A stretch of DNA of 40,966 nucleotides, from the NCBI GenBank assembly GCA_002712945.1, contig PAVA01000058.1, forward strand, positions 1 to 40,966, in the 5' to 3' direction. The notes under the pieces were generated by a model. That model was given only the letters and a program-made list of their open reading frames with translations. It ran no database searches and was not told the DNA's origin. Position numbers and translations under genes: made by a program. Shown here in pieces: positions 16,204 through 23,173 of the stretch (its first letter is position 1; every line of letters starts with the position of its first letter). The stretch comes from Citromicrobium sp. (GTDB lineage Bacteria > Pseudomonadota > Alphaproteobacteria > Sphingomonadales > Sphingomonadaceae).

Positions 16204-16690
16204 CGGACGAAGTGCCCCCGGGGCTCGCGGCAAGGCGCGAGCGAATCGTCGCCAGCTTGCGATCGAGCGCGGCATAGACCGCCGCCTCGTCCTGCCCGCG
16301 ACGCCGCGCGCGTTCGACCGCCACCGTCTCGCGGTGCGCGGCCAGCAGGCGGATCGCATTGGCAATGTCGAGCTTGCGTTCGGGGTCGTGCCCGCGCAGC
16401 TGGGCGAGCACTTCCATTTCGAGATGTTCGTATCCTTCGTAGAGTGCGGCGCGCCAGTCGGCTGCGAAATCGGCGTGTTCGCGCCGGGCCTTGTAGGCGC
16501 GGCTGGGCGAGACACCCGCTTCCTTGGCCGAGGCCGTCACATTGGAGGTCGCGGCGAGTGCCTGGAGGAAATAGGTCCGCCAGTGCTTGTTGACCGGCCC
16601 TTCGCCGTCGGCCGCCTTCTGCGCGTCGGTGATGCGGACATTCTTGCGCTTCCCCCCGCGCGGGGAGGAGGCACGCGTTTTGCTGGTCAT
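16193..16690 (-). CDS. Small terminase, GTA g1 homologue
   Basis: A 165-residue protein with a basic N-terminus (GGKRKNVRIT), a helix-turn-helix-like stretch NVTASAKEAGVSPSRAYKARREHADFAADWR and a helical C-terminal half. This matches the small terminase encoded first in RcGTA-like clusters. It would bind DNA and regulate the large terminase. No strong ribosome site is seen before the ATG. Its leader is only 77 bases long before a transposon interrupts it. Confidence 0.82.
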   Translation of the reverse strand: MTSKTRASSPRGGKRKNVRITDAQKAADGEGPVNKHWRTYFLQALAATSNVTASAKEAGVSPSRAYKARREHADFAADWRAALYEGYEHLEMEVLAQLRGHDPERKLDIANAIRLLAAHRETVAVERARRRGQDEAAVYAALDRKLATIRSRLAASPGGTSSDGG

Positions 16691-16767
16691 GAAAAAGAGG
16701 CCCCGGGGCTGGCGACGGGGCGGTGGAAGGTCGGCCTCCCTGCTGCCTGCACCATCGCGATGTTCCG

Positions 16768-16775
16768 TTTTTCTA
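16768..16775. repeat. Target site duplication, left copy
   Basis: TTTTTCTA directly before the left inverted repeat of the transposon; the same 8 bases stand directly after the right inverted repeat at 20145-20152. An 8-bp duplication is the expected size for IS1595-family elements. The perfect match argues for a fairly recent insertion. Confidence 0.88.
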
Positions 16776-16802
16776 GGCGATTGTGTACTTTACACACCCA
16801 CG
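16776..16802 (+). repeat. Left terminal inverted repeat of transposon
   Basis: GGCGATTGTGTACTTTAC continues to CACCCACG. Against the reverse complement of 20118-20144 it matches at 22 of 27 positions, the first 11 being identical. A TTTACA hexamer at 16789-16794 could serve as a -35 box for the transposase. Confidence 0.85.
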
Positions 16803-16842
16803 GGATTCTGCTACTTACGAGGGGTAAGGAGCAAAAATCACC

Positions 16843-17808
16843 ATGTCGGTTCTCTCATCCCCTCACTTTCACGACGAAGCCAAGGCGTTCGAGTACCTTG
16901 AAAGCATCGTGTGGGCCGATGGCGTAGTCTGCCCGCACTGCGGCACGGTGGGAGGCCGCGTGTACGACCTGTCGGGCGTGCGCACAAAGCCGAGCAAGAA
17001 GAACCCCGAGGGCAAGCTTCGCCACGGTCTCAAAAAGTGTGGCGAGTGCCGCAAGCAGTTCACGGTGAAAGTCGGCACCGTGTTCGAGCATGCCCGCCTG
17101 CCGCTCTACAAGATGCTACAGGCCGTTCACCTGATGGTTTCGAGCAAGAAGGGCATCAGCGCCCACCAGCTCGCCCGTGTGCTTGAGGTCCAGTACAAGA
17201 GCGCCTGGTTCCTCGCGCACCGTATTCGTGAAGCTATGCGCTCGGGCGATCTTGCGCAGCCGTTCGGCAACGGCGGCGGCGCCGTGGAGGTGGACGAGAC
17301 CTATATCGGCTTCAAGAAGGGCCGCGCCTTGCAGAAGGGCACGGGTCACAAGATGGCCGTTGTCGCGCTGGTGGATCGCGAGAGCGGCAAGTCCAAGTGG
17401 TTCCACGTCGAGAACGCCCGCGCAGACGACATTCACCCCATCGTGCTCGACAACATCGCCCGCGAAGCCCGCCTTATGACGGACGAAGCCAAGATGTACC
17501 GCAAGATTGGTCGCGACTTTGCCGAGCATGGCACCACCACTCACGCCCGCTTCGAGTACGTGAACCCGAAAGACCGCACCATCCACACGAACACGGTTGA
17601 AGGCGCGTTCTCGATCTTTAAGCGCGGTATGCGTGGCGTGTACCAGCACTGTGCTGAGCATCACTTGCACCGCTACCTTGCAGAGTACGAATTTCGCTAC
17701 AACACCCGCACCGCCAACGGCTTCGATGATCGCCAGCGCGGCGCGGAAGCGGTGAAGGGCATCGTCGGCAAGCGGCTAACGTATGAAGGGCCTAACGCGA
17801 GCGCCTAA
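16843..17808 (+). CDS. IS1595-family (ISXO2-like) transposase
   Basis: A 321-residue transposase. An N-terminal zinc ribbon (C30xxC33, C66xxC69) precedes a DDE-type domain: D151 in VEVDETYIG, D214 in MTDEAKMY, N250 in HTNTVEGAF and K260 in FKRGMRGVYQH. The order and the GHKMAVVALVDRESG stretch are characteristic of the ISXO2/IS1595 group. The frame is intact, so the element may still be mobile. An ATG with a GGGGTAAGGAGC site upstream fixes the start. It reads away from the GTA genes. Confidence 0.94.
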   Translation: MSVLSSPHFHDEAKAFEYLESIVWADGVVCPHCGTVGGRVYDLSGVRTKPSKKNPEGKLRHGLKKCGECRKQFTVKVGTVFEHARLPLYKMLQAVHLMVSSKKGISAHQLARVLEVQYKSAWFLAHRIREAMRSGDLAQPFGNGGGAVEVDETYIGFKKGRALQKGTGHKMAVVALVDRESGKSKWFHVENARADDIHPIVLDNIAREARLMTDEAKMYRKIGRDFAEHGTTTHARFEYVNPKDRTIHTNTVEGAFSIFKRGMRGVYQHCAEHHLHRYLAEYEFRYNTRTANGFDDRQRGAEAVKGIVGKRLTYEGPNASA

Positions 17809-17825
17809 GCGCGCCGAACAACTTT

Positions 17826-17852
17826 GGTTGCCGGGCTTCAAGCCTCGCAACC
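17826..17852 (+). terminator. Possible hairpin terminator after transposase
   Basis: GGTTGC (17826-17831) pairs with GCAACC (17847-17852), with inner GGCT/AGCC. It stands 18 bases past the transposase stop. No T-run follows, so factor-independent termination is uncertain. Confidence 0.35.
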
Positions 17853-17912
17853 GGAGCAGATGGCGCTAAGTGACTCAAAGCATTGGCTTATCTTAAGCGC
17901 CTGATTCACTTT

Positions 17913-17934
17913 ACAAAATCGCAAAAACTTGCTA
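17913..17934 (-). repeat. Internal sequence resembling the transposon end
   Basis: On the minus strand this reads GCGATTTTGTAAAGTGAATC, matching the terminal repeat GCGATTGTGTA at 10 of 11 positions and then diverging. It lies 105 bases after the transposase stop, where an ordinary short IS of about 1.16 kb would end. It may be a relic of the original right end. No matching target duplication is next to it. Confidence 0.4.
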
Positions 17935-17944
17935 TATAGATAAA

Positions 17945-17981
17945 GCGGGGTAGCGCCTTCGAATGAGGGTATGCGCCCCGC
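17945..17981 (-). terminator. Probable terminator of the DUF3800 gene
   Basis: On the minus strand GCGGGG (17981-17976) pairs with CCCCGC (17950-17945), with extra GCGC pairing inside, followed by TTTAT. It lies 5 bases beyond the DUF3800 stop. The loop is about 25 bases, longer than usual. Confidence 0.45.
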
Positions 17982-17985
17982 TCCT

Positions 17986-18702
17986 TTACGCCCGTATTAT
18001 ACCAAGCTTTTTGGGGTCGGCCTTAAAGGCGACTTTCAGCAGGGCAGGCTCAAGCAGCATGAAAGACTGGTCAAAGCCCATCTGCACCGCGCGCGGAGTG
18101 GGCTTTTCGAAGCGTAGTAGGCTGTACGCGCAAAAGTCGGCTGCTTGGATGAAAAAACTGCGCTTGGAATCGCGATAGACGATATCCTCAATCAGATGCT
18201 CTGCCGGTATGTTTTTGGACGTAGAGCCATCAGCCCACCCGCCAAGGGCGCTTGGGATATAATTATGCCGCCTCATCTTCCGAAGCAGATGATCGTAGTT
18301 CTTGCCTTCATCCGAAATCACAAGAGCATGGCTGCCGCGTTTTTTGGCCGTGTTCTCGATGCGTTGCATAAGCCGCTTAAAGAGTTCGTCCTCGTCAGCG
18401 CGCCGTCCATACGCATTCAAGATTGTAGCGTCCGGTAGGGCGACAATCTGCTTCAGAATCCAATTGAAAATCTCGACGCGCTCAGTTCGCGTTATCGTTC
18501 TGTCGGAGACATTTCCCCTGCCGCCTACCCAGTCCGTGGCGTGCAGCTCCTTCTTGATGTAAACTCCCCCGCGCTCCTTCATGATGCGTCGCATTTCGAC
18601 GAGCTGATTGAATGCCTGGAGCCACTTCTCGGACGGGATCATTATCGCCGAGAAACAGATAATTTTGCCGTCTTTCGAGTCATCGACGTAAACGAGGTGC
18701 AT
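17986..18702 (-). CDS. DUF3800 domain protein, transposon passenger
   Basis: A 238-residue protein with the DUF3800 layout: N-terminal YVDDS, a middle acidic motif VISDEGKNYD and a late FIQAADFCAYSLLRF. DUF3800 is thought to have an RNase H-like fold, and these Asp residues would be its metal site; the substrate is unknown. Many members lie on mobile elements or near defence genes. The ATG is only 8 bases from the oppositely directed 48-codon gene. No good ribosome site is visible, so translation may be weak or leaderless. Confidence 0.8.
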   Translation of the reverse strand: MHLVYVDDSKDGKIICFSAIMIPSEKWLQAFNQLVEMRRIMKERGGVYIKKELHATDWVGGRGNVSDRTITRTERVEIFNWILKQIVALPDATILNAYGRRADEDELFKRLMQRIENTAKKRGSHALVISDEGKNYDHLLRKMRRHNYIPSALGGWADGSTSKNIPAEHLIEDIVYRDSKRSFFIQAADFCAYSLLRFEKPTPRAVQMGFDQSFMLLEPALLKVAFKADPKKLGIIRA

Positions 18703-18710
18703 TGGCCGAA

Positions 18711-18857
18711 ATGAGTGACACGACCGACAAGAGTCAACTCGACAAATTCAAGGAAGCCGCACGCGAGCTTGAATGCGACGACGATCCCGAGGCGTTCAAG
18801 AAGCGGCTTGGGAAGCTGGCGAAGGCTACCGATAAATCAGGCGGGTCGCCCGATTGA
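18711..18857 (+). CDS. Small acidic/basic 48-residue protein, unknown
   Basis: MSDTTDKSQLDKFKEAARELE, then CDDDPEAFKKRLGKLAKATDKSGGSPD: two predicted helices, highly charged. A GAGGTG stretch 12 bases before the ATG could be the ribosome site, lying inside the start of the divergent DUF3800 gene. It overlaps the end of the convergent proteinase gene by 21 bases. I recall similar short helical proteins in alphaproteobacteria but no function. Its codon pattern and compact fit between two genes support it being real. Confidence 0.55.
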   Translation: MSDTTDKSQLDKFKEAARELECDDDPEAFKKRLGKLAKATDKSGGSPD

Positions 18858-19673
18858 GAACCGATTACCCTCGAAGACCTTCCCGATGTTCTTGAGCTTC
18901 ATGTCGTAATCATAAAGGCAGTAGAGAAGCCATATCCGTCGCCAAAGCTCGTCACCCGGCTCAAGGAAGGAAGCGTTCAAGCCGAGCGCAGTGGCTTCGT
19001 CGTAGTCGATGACTGCACCATGAGACTTGTACCCTGCCGAGTCGGAAATCTTGTCCAGAACATCATTTATTGTAGCTTGGTCCTTCCCGCTCATCATACC
19101 TTTCTCGAGGATATCGAAGGCCATCTGCCGCATGCGATCTGCTGCCAGAGTGGCCATAATCTGTACGCGAGGGGGAAGCGTCTGATCTTGAGCGACAATC
19201 TGACAGGGGACACTTACGTTATCGATCGTCATATGTGGATCGATGGGGCCCAGCTCAGAGTTGATCCCCAACACGATCTCATTCGAGGAAAGGGCGATCA
19301 CCGTACCCGCGGACTTCGCCCAGCTCGGAACGATCACCCGATAGTCAGTGAACTTCTTACTCAAGACAGAAATGATCTTCTCGCAGGCATCTACCGACCC
19401 GCCGGGGGTTTGGATCAGGATGTCGCAAACATCACCATCGATGGCCTGAATTATTTCGGCAATATCGTCTGGATCGGTATGATTGATGGGCTGGTTGAGC
19501 TGTGAAAAGCACACCATCAAAGGCCTTCCTGTGAGGGCCTCGATATCTAAGATCAGTAGCTGACGGAGATAGCGATCTTTTTCCTTCGCCCAGTACTTGG
19601 GCGACTGAGAGGTAAGATCAGCAGTCCGTGGAAATTGCGATAACGCCGTGTGTTGCGAACTTCCATCCGCCAT
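18837..19673 (-). CDS. SDH-type Clp-fold serine proteinase, transposon passenger
   Basis: A 278-residue protein of the serine dehydrogenase proteinase/SppA-like group (Clp-crotonase fold). The oxyanion loop is IQTPGGSVDA (residues 87-96), the nucleophile Ser121 lies in PSWAKSAGT, and Asp145 in ELGPIDP is a candidate third catalytic residue. Unlike the membrane-bound relatives, no signal or transmembrane segment is visible, so a cytoplasmic proteinase is likely. It follows a 63-codon gene with a 56-base overlap, suggesting coupled translation. The substrate is unknown. Confidence 0.82.
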   Translation of the reverse strand: MADGSSQHTALSQFPRTADLTSQSPKYWAKEKDRYLRQLLILDIEALTGRPLMVCFSQLNQPINHTDPDDIAEIIQAIDGDVCDILIQTPGGSVDACEKIISVLSKKFTDYRVIVPSWAKSAGTVIALSSNEIVLGINSELGPIDPHMTIDNVSVPCQIVAQDQTLPPRVQIMATLAADRMRQMAFDILEKGMMSGKDQATINDVLDKISDSAGYKSHGAVIDYDEATALGLNASFLEPGDELWRRIWLLYCLYDYDMKLKNIGKVFEGNRFSIGRPA

Positions 19674-19809
19674 TGCTCTCTACCTTTGGAAAGATGTAGG
19701 AGCTTTCAAGTACTGGTTCAGATTTAGGGTAGTCAAGCGCACGCCGAGGTTCTTCAACCTTGGACTCCTTGCGCTCGGTTGTGCTCAATGCTGTTAGATC
19801 AATCATCAT
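19618..19809 (-). CDS. 63-residue protein upstream of the SDH proteinase, unknown
   Basis: From ATG 19809 (MMIDLTALSTTERKESKVEEP) to a stop 56 bases inside the proteinase gene; a GTG at 19821 would add four residues but has no spacing for a ribosome site. It ends WKFATHGVIAISTDC. The ERKESKVEEPRRAL region is charged and helical. I know no family. The long overlap with the proteinase start resembles a leader or partner gene in the same operon. It may also be a spurious frame; confidence is moderate. Confidence 0.45.
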   Translation of the reverse strand: MMIDLTALSTTERKESKVEEPRRALDYPKSEPVLESSYIFPKVESNGGWKFATHGVIAISTDC

Positions 19810-19821
19810 GGCCCGACTCAC

Positions 19822-20144
19822 GCCCCCCTCAAGCCCTGTTGAACGCGATGTAGTGAACTAAAATCCCACCCACAAGATGAGTCGTGCCGGAACCGCGACG
19901 AAGCGAATCACCGGTGCGGTGAATCGCGTTGCCATCTTTGAATCAAATAGATTCATTCGCCGCTGCGCGGCAAAATTGGTTGATGCTGTGCAGGAGGCCC
20001 GACGAACCAGTCCGGTAAAAAAGTTCTGTCCTACAGCGTCACGTTCGGTTTAGAGATTCTCGCATGATGGCCGAATCGGGTTCACCGGCAAGGTCTTGTT
20101 ATTCCGCCGTTCTCAGGCTTGGGTTCGTAAAAGACACAATCGCC
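19822..20144. other. Gene-free right end of transposon
   Basis: About 320 bases between the 63-codon gene and the right terminal repeat. I see no convincing open frame or RNA gene. If the minus-strand promoter at 20147-20175 is active, its transcript starts in the right repeat and crosses this stretch as a long leader for the passenger operon. Confidence 0.5.
20118..20144 (-). repeat. Right terminal inverted repeat of transposon
   Basis: Read on the minus strand it starts GGCGATTGTGTCTTTTAC and continues GAACCCAAG, pairing with the left repeat at 22 of 27 positions. It is followed directly by the second copy of TTTTTCTA. Confidence 0.85.
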
Positions 20145-20152
20145 TTTTTCTA
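20145..20152. repeat. Target site duplication, right copy
   Basis: TTTTTCTA, identical to 16768-16775. On the minus strand it reads TAGAAAAA, whose first six bases serve as the -10 box of the candidate promoter here. Confidence 0.88.
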
Positions 20153-20175
20153 ACCAAAGAGTGTCACGATGTCAA
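20147..20175 (-). promoter_or_regulatory. Candidate promoter formerly facing the GTA cluster
   Basis: On the minus strand TTGACA (20175-20170), a 17-base spacer, then TAGAAA (20152-20147). The -35 is a perfect consensus; the -10 is partial. With the transposon removed, transcription would start about 85 bases before the small-terminase ATG. As it stands the promoter points into the transposon's right end and the passenger operon; the left copy of the duplication keeps only the -10 box. Confidence 0.5.
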
Positions 20176-20299
20176 TCATAAAATAACCGTAGAGGTGAAA
20201 AAGCGCAGCGCTCGTTCCGCTTGCGCGGTTTACGGCGCTCGCCTAAGCGGCGGCAACCGGGGATTGGCCAGTCGACAGGCCGAGGGACAGGATGTGGCC

Positions 20300-20941
20300 A
20301 TGCTGCGCGGATTGTACGAATGGACGATGCAGAAGGCGGCGCATCCCCACGCCGAGTGGTGGCTTGCCCTCTTCGCCTTCCTCGAATCGAGTTTCTTCCC
20401 CGTTCCGCCGCATCCGCTGCTGGGCCTCATGTGCCTGGCTGAGCCGCGCAAGGCGATCCGCTTTGCCCTGATCTGTACCATCGCATCGGTGGTCGGCGGG
20501 ATGTTCGGCTACGCCATCGGCGCGCTCTTGTATGAAAGCATCGGGCTGTGGCTGCTGGGCGTGCTGGGCTATGCCGATGCCTTCCCGTGGGCGGCCTGCA
20601 CGGTCAACGCCAATGGCGGCTGGGCGGTCTTCGCCACCGCGAGCACGCCGATTCCCTACAAGCTGATGACGATCACGGCAGGCTTCGTCAGCATGAACCT
20701 CGTCACCTTCATCATCGCCAGCATCGCCGGGCGCGGGCTGATCTTCATGACCGTGGGCGTGCTGTTCCGCCTGTTCGGCGCGCCGATCAAGAAGTTCATC
20801 GACAAGTATCTGGTGCCGCTGACCACGCTGTTCGTGGTGCTGGTGATCGGCGGCTTCCTCGCGATCACGCAGCTCGCGCATGACGATGGCGAGGCGAACG
20901 GCGACGACCCCTGCGCTTCGGCCACGCTCGAAGACCTGTAA
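20300..20941 (+). CDS. VTT-domain (DedA/YqaA-like) inner-membrane protein
   Basis: A 213-residue membrane protein with about five hydrophobic segments and the VTT features FLESSFFPVPPHPLLG and, later, STPIPYKLMTITAGFVSMNLVTFI, which correspond to the re-entrant loops of the DedA/YqaA group (undecaprenyl-phosphate or lipid flippase relatives). I chose ATG 20300 (MLRGLYEWTMQKA), with AGGA upstream; an open frame further upstream runs into the transposon and is not coding. The next gene follows after 5 bases, so the two are probably an operon. Confidence 0.85.
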   Translation: MLRGLYEWTMQKAAHPHAEWWLALFAFLESSFFPVPPHPLLGLMCLAEPRKAIRFALICTIASVVGGMFGYAIGALLYESIGLWLLGVLGYADAFPWAACTVNANGGWAVFATASTPIPYKLMTITAGFVSMNLVTFIIASIAGRGLIFMTVGVLFRLFGAPIKKFIDKYLVPLTTLFVVLVIGGFLAITQLAHDDGEANGDDPCASATLEDL

Positions 20942-20946
20942 CCGCC

Positions 20947-21636
20947 ATGTCCGATCCCGCACCGCCCGCCGCCCACAGCCTTTCAAGGCGGCTGGCGGCG
21001 GAGGGGGTCGGCAGCTTCTTCCTGTTCCTCGGCGTGCTGGGCTCGGGGGTGATGGCGGAAGGCCTCGCGGGCGGGAACATGGCCGTCGCGCTGCTGGCCA
21101 ACACGATCGCGACCGGGGCGATCCTCTATGTCCTGATCGCGATGCTGGCGCCGATCTCGGGCGCGCATTTCAACCCGGCGGTGACGCTGGCGTTCTGGCT
21201 GCGGGGCGAGATCGCGGCGCGCCCGGCAATCCTCTACGTTCTCGTGCAGATCGGGATCGGCATTCTGGGCGCCTTCGCCGCGCATCTGATGTTCGACCTG
21301 CCGATCGTCCAGTTTTCGGAGAAACCGCGCAGCGGAATCGGCCAGTGGGCGGGCGAGGCAATCGCGACCTTCGGGCTCGTCATGACGATCCTGGTGACAC
21401 TCAAGCGCCTGCCCGGTTCGGTTCCGGCGAGCGTCGCACTCTACATCACCGCCGCCTCCTGGTTCACGCCGAGCACCAGCTTCGCCAATCCGGCGATCAC
21501 TATCGTCCGGTCGCTGAGCGACACCTTCGCCGGGATCGCCCCCGAGCACGTGCCCGGCTTCATCGCCGCGCAGCTGGTGGGGACGCTGCTGGCGGTGGCG
21601 CTGGGCGGGTGGCTCGCGGGCGATGAAGCCGGCTAG
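20947..21636 (+). CDS. Aquaporin/MIP family channel
   Basis: A 229-residue channel with six membrane segments and both pore motifs: HFNPAVT in the first half and FANPAIT in the second. This duplicated NPA plan defines the MIP family (water, glycerol or metalloid transport). I cannot tell the substrate from the filter residues by eye. It ends convergently with the following lipoprotein gene, the stops overlapping by 4 bases. Confidence 0.92.
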   Translation: MSDPAPPAAHSLSRRLAAEGVGSFFLFLGVLGSGVMAEGLAGGNMAVALLANTIATGAILYVLIAMLAPISGAHFNPAVTLAFWLRGEIAARPAILYVLVQIGIGILGAFAAHLMFDLPIVQFSEKPRSGIGQWAGEAIATFGLVMTILVTLKRLPGSVPASVALYITAASWFTPSTSFANPAITIVRSLSDTFAGIAPEHVPGFIAAQLVGTLLAVALGGWLAGDEAG

Positions 21637-23063
21637 TCGGGATCCACCCGAAACAATTCGCCGTCCTCGTCCAGGATCAACAACACCCGATCGAAGTCCT
21701 CGGCCATGGCCACAATCCGCCCGATCTCGCCGGACACCGGGATGAAATCCTGCGTCCTGTCTTCGAAGGTCGAAGGATCGAAATCGAGACCAATCGTGAA
21801 GATCGAGCCATTGGCATCGGCAAACAGCACCCGGTCGCGCAGGGAGTCGATCCGGCTTCGTTCGAAGGCGAACTCCTCATAATAGAGTCCGCCCGTAATC
21901 TTCACACCCTCGAAGCGTTCCGACCCGAAATTGTAGGTCACCGACGGCGCAACTGGATCGTTCGGCCCGCCGCCTCGAACGCGGGTGTCTCCTTCGAAGA
22001 ATGGCCATCCGAGATTGACCGGAGTGCGCGAGACCAACTGGGAAAGCTCATGCTCTACCGTTTGGCCAGCGTCCGCGATCAGCGGCCCGCCGATGAAATC
22101 GAAAATCCGCGTCGGTTGCTGCACTCCGCTGCCGATCAGTACCAAGTCGCTGGTCGTCATCGATGGCCCTGGAGCGCGGAGAATGAAGATCTTCCCGTAG
22201 CCCGACCCACCTTGCACACGATTGCCTCCTGGGTCACCCACCGCGATAACGACCTGATCAGACCCGCCGAGTTCGGAACTCTTCGTATAGGCCAAGGTGG
22301 CGGTGGCGCCCATCGGGGGACCATCGGCAACCTTTACCTCCACTGCTGGCGTGCCCCCGAGAGCGAGTAGGTAAATTCCGGTGCCGTCTCTTACCAACGC
22401 AGCTGGCTCCTGCGGCGTCGAGTTGGACCCGATCCCGGCGACGTCGAGCAGCTCACGGCCCGGCGCCAAGTTCAGATCGCGAAGCAGCGTGCGCGAACCA
22501 TCATTCACATTGACCGACCAGACCAAACCGGCGCGTTCCGCAACCATTATACGTTGATTGCCGATATATGCGCTCACGCTGACCGGATCGTTGAATGGAG
22601 TCCCGAGCCGCGTGACGCGAATCCCCTCCGTGCTATTGGTGACCGCAATTCGGAGGTTCTGCGTAGCTGTGCCACCGCGGCCATCAGTAACCTGTAGTTG
22701 CACCTCGTACGTATTGTCGGCGTTGTCGTCACCGAAAAGATCGAAGTTCGGCCCATCGACGAAAGACAATTCCGCTCCGCCTAGCGCGAAATGGGTGGCA
22801 TCGGCGCCACCGGAGATAGAAAACGTCAAACTGTCGCCATCGGCATCGCTGGCGGATGCAGTGTAGAAGGCTCCGGTCGAATTCTCGGCAAGCGAAACGG
22901 AGGCGCCCGAGGTAAATTGCGGGGCACTGTTCGAAGGCGGTGGTGCCGGACTCGGCGTAGGCGTGTTGGAGCCATCGCCACCACAACCGACGAGACCGAG
23001 CGCTGCGGTCAGCGCGAAGAACGACGCGCGCAGACGTGGTGCGCCTGCCGTGCAGATAGGCAT
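21633..23063 (-). CDS. Lipoprotein with cadherin-like and propeller domains
   Basis: About 476 residues from ATG 23063 (GGGGGGAA upstream; an upstream in-frame start would give an odd Cys/Arg-rich extension). The signal ends LGLVGCGGDG (lipobox), followed by a Pro/Ser linker. Residues about 50-150 are a cadherin-like repeat (VSLAENSTG, SASDADGDSLTF, YEVQLQVTDGRGG). The rest resembles a glucose/sorbosone-dehydrogenase-like beta-propeller (MVAERAGLVWSVNVNDG, LGWPFFEGD) but shorter and degenerate, so enzyme activity is doubtful. It is likely surface or periplasmic. Confidence 0.78.
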   Translation of the reverse strand: MPICTAGAPRLRASFFALTAALGLVGCGGDGSNTPTPSPAPPPSNSAPQFTSGASVSLAENSTGAFYTASASDADGDSLTFSISGGADATHFALGGAELSFVDGPNFDLFGDDNADNTYEVQLQVTDGRGGTATQNLRIAVTNSTEGIRVTRLGTPFNDPVSVSAYIGNQRIMVAERAGLVWSVNVNDGSRTLLRDLNLAPGRELLDVAGIGSNSTPQEPAALVRDGTGIYLLALGGTPAVEVKVADGPPMGATATLAYTKSSELGGSDQVVIAVGDPGGNRVQGGSGYGKIFILRAPGPSMTTSDLVLIGSGVQQPTRIFDFIGGPLIADAGQTVEHELSQLVSRTPVNLGWPFFEGDTRVRGGGPNDPVAPSVTYNFGSERFEGVKITGGLYYEEFAFERSRIDSLRDRVLFADANGSIFTIGLDFDPSTFEDRTQDFIPVSGEIGRIVAMAEDFDRVLLILDEDGELFRVDPD

Positions 23064-23173
23064 TTCGATATTCCCCCCGACCGGATATTGCGGGGAGCGT
23101 CTACGAAATCGGCTTGTAAAGCAACAGCATAATATCGACAAGTTTTGGTCGGCCCGGCAAGCCCGCTACTGAG

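Larger units (their letters stand above)
16776..20144 (+). mobile_element. IS1595-family transposon with passenger genes (3369 bp)
   Basis: The ends are inverted repeats starting GGCGATTGTGT, matching at 22 of 27 positions, flanked by a perfect 8-bp target duplication. Inside are an ISXO2-like transposase on the plus strand, then a DUF3800 gene, a 48-codon gene, an SDH-type proteinase gene and a 63-codon gene. The passenger half is visibly richer in A and T than the surrounding chromosome. IS1595 elements are usually 0.7-1.2 kb, but one group of the family is known to carry passenger genes; this one fits that pattern by structure. It separates the GTA cluster from the intergenic region that precedes the membrane-protein gene at 20300. 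Confidence 0.87.

Noticed and set aside
932..16690. A resident tailed prophage instead of a GTA
   Set aside because: The order matches RcGTA g1-g15, with no integrase, repressor, replication or lysis genes and no attachment repeats around the cluster. A remnant prophage cannot be fully excluded from sequence alone.
16776..17934. A simple 1.16-kb IS ending at the inner repeat-like sequence
   Set aside because: The 8 bases next to 17934 (AAAAACTT) do not match TTTTTCTA, whereas those after 20144 match perfectly, and the outer repeat is longer and better.
20096..20299. An N-terminal extension of the VTT membrane protein
   Set aside because: The open frame crosses the transposon end and target duplication; the ATG at 20300 has a ribosome site and gives the normal family length.
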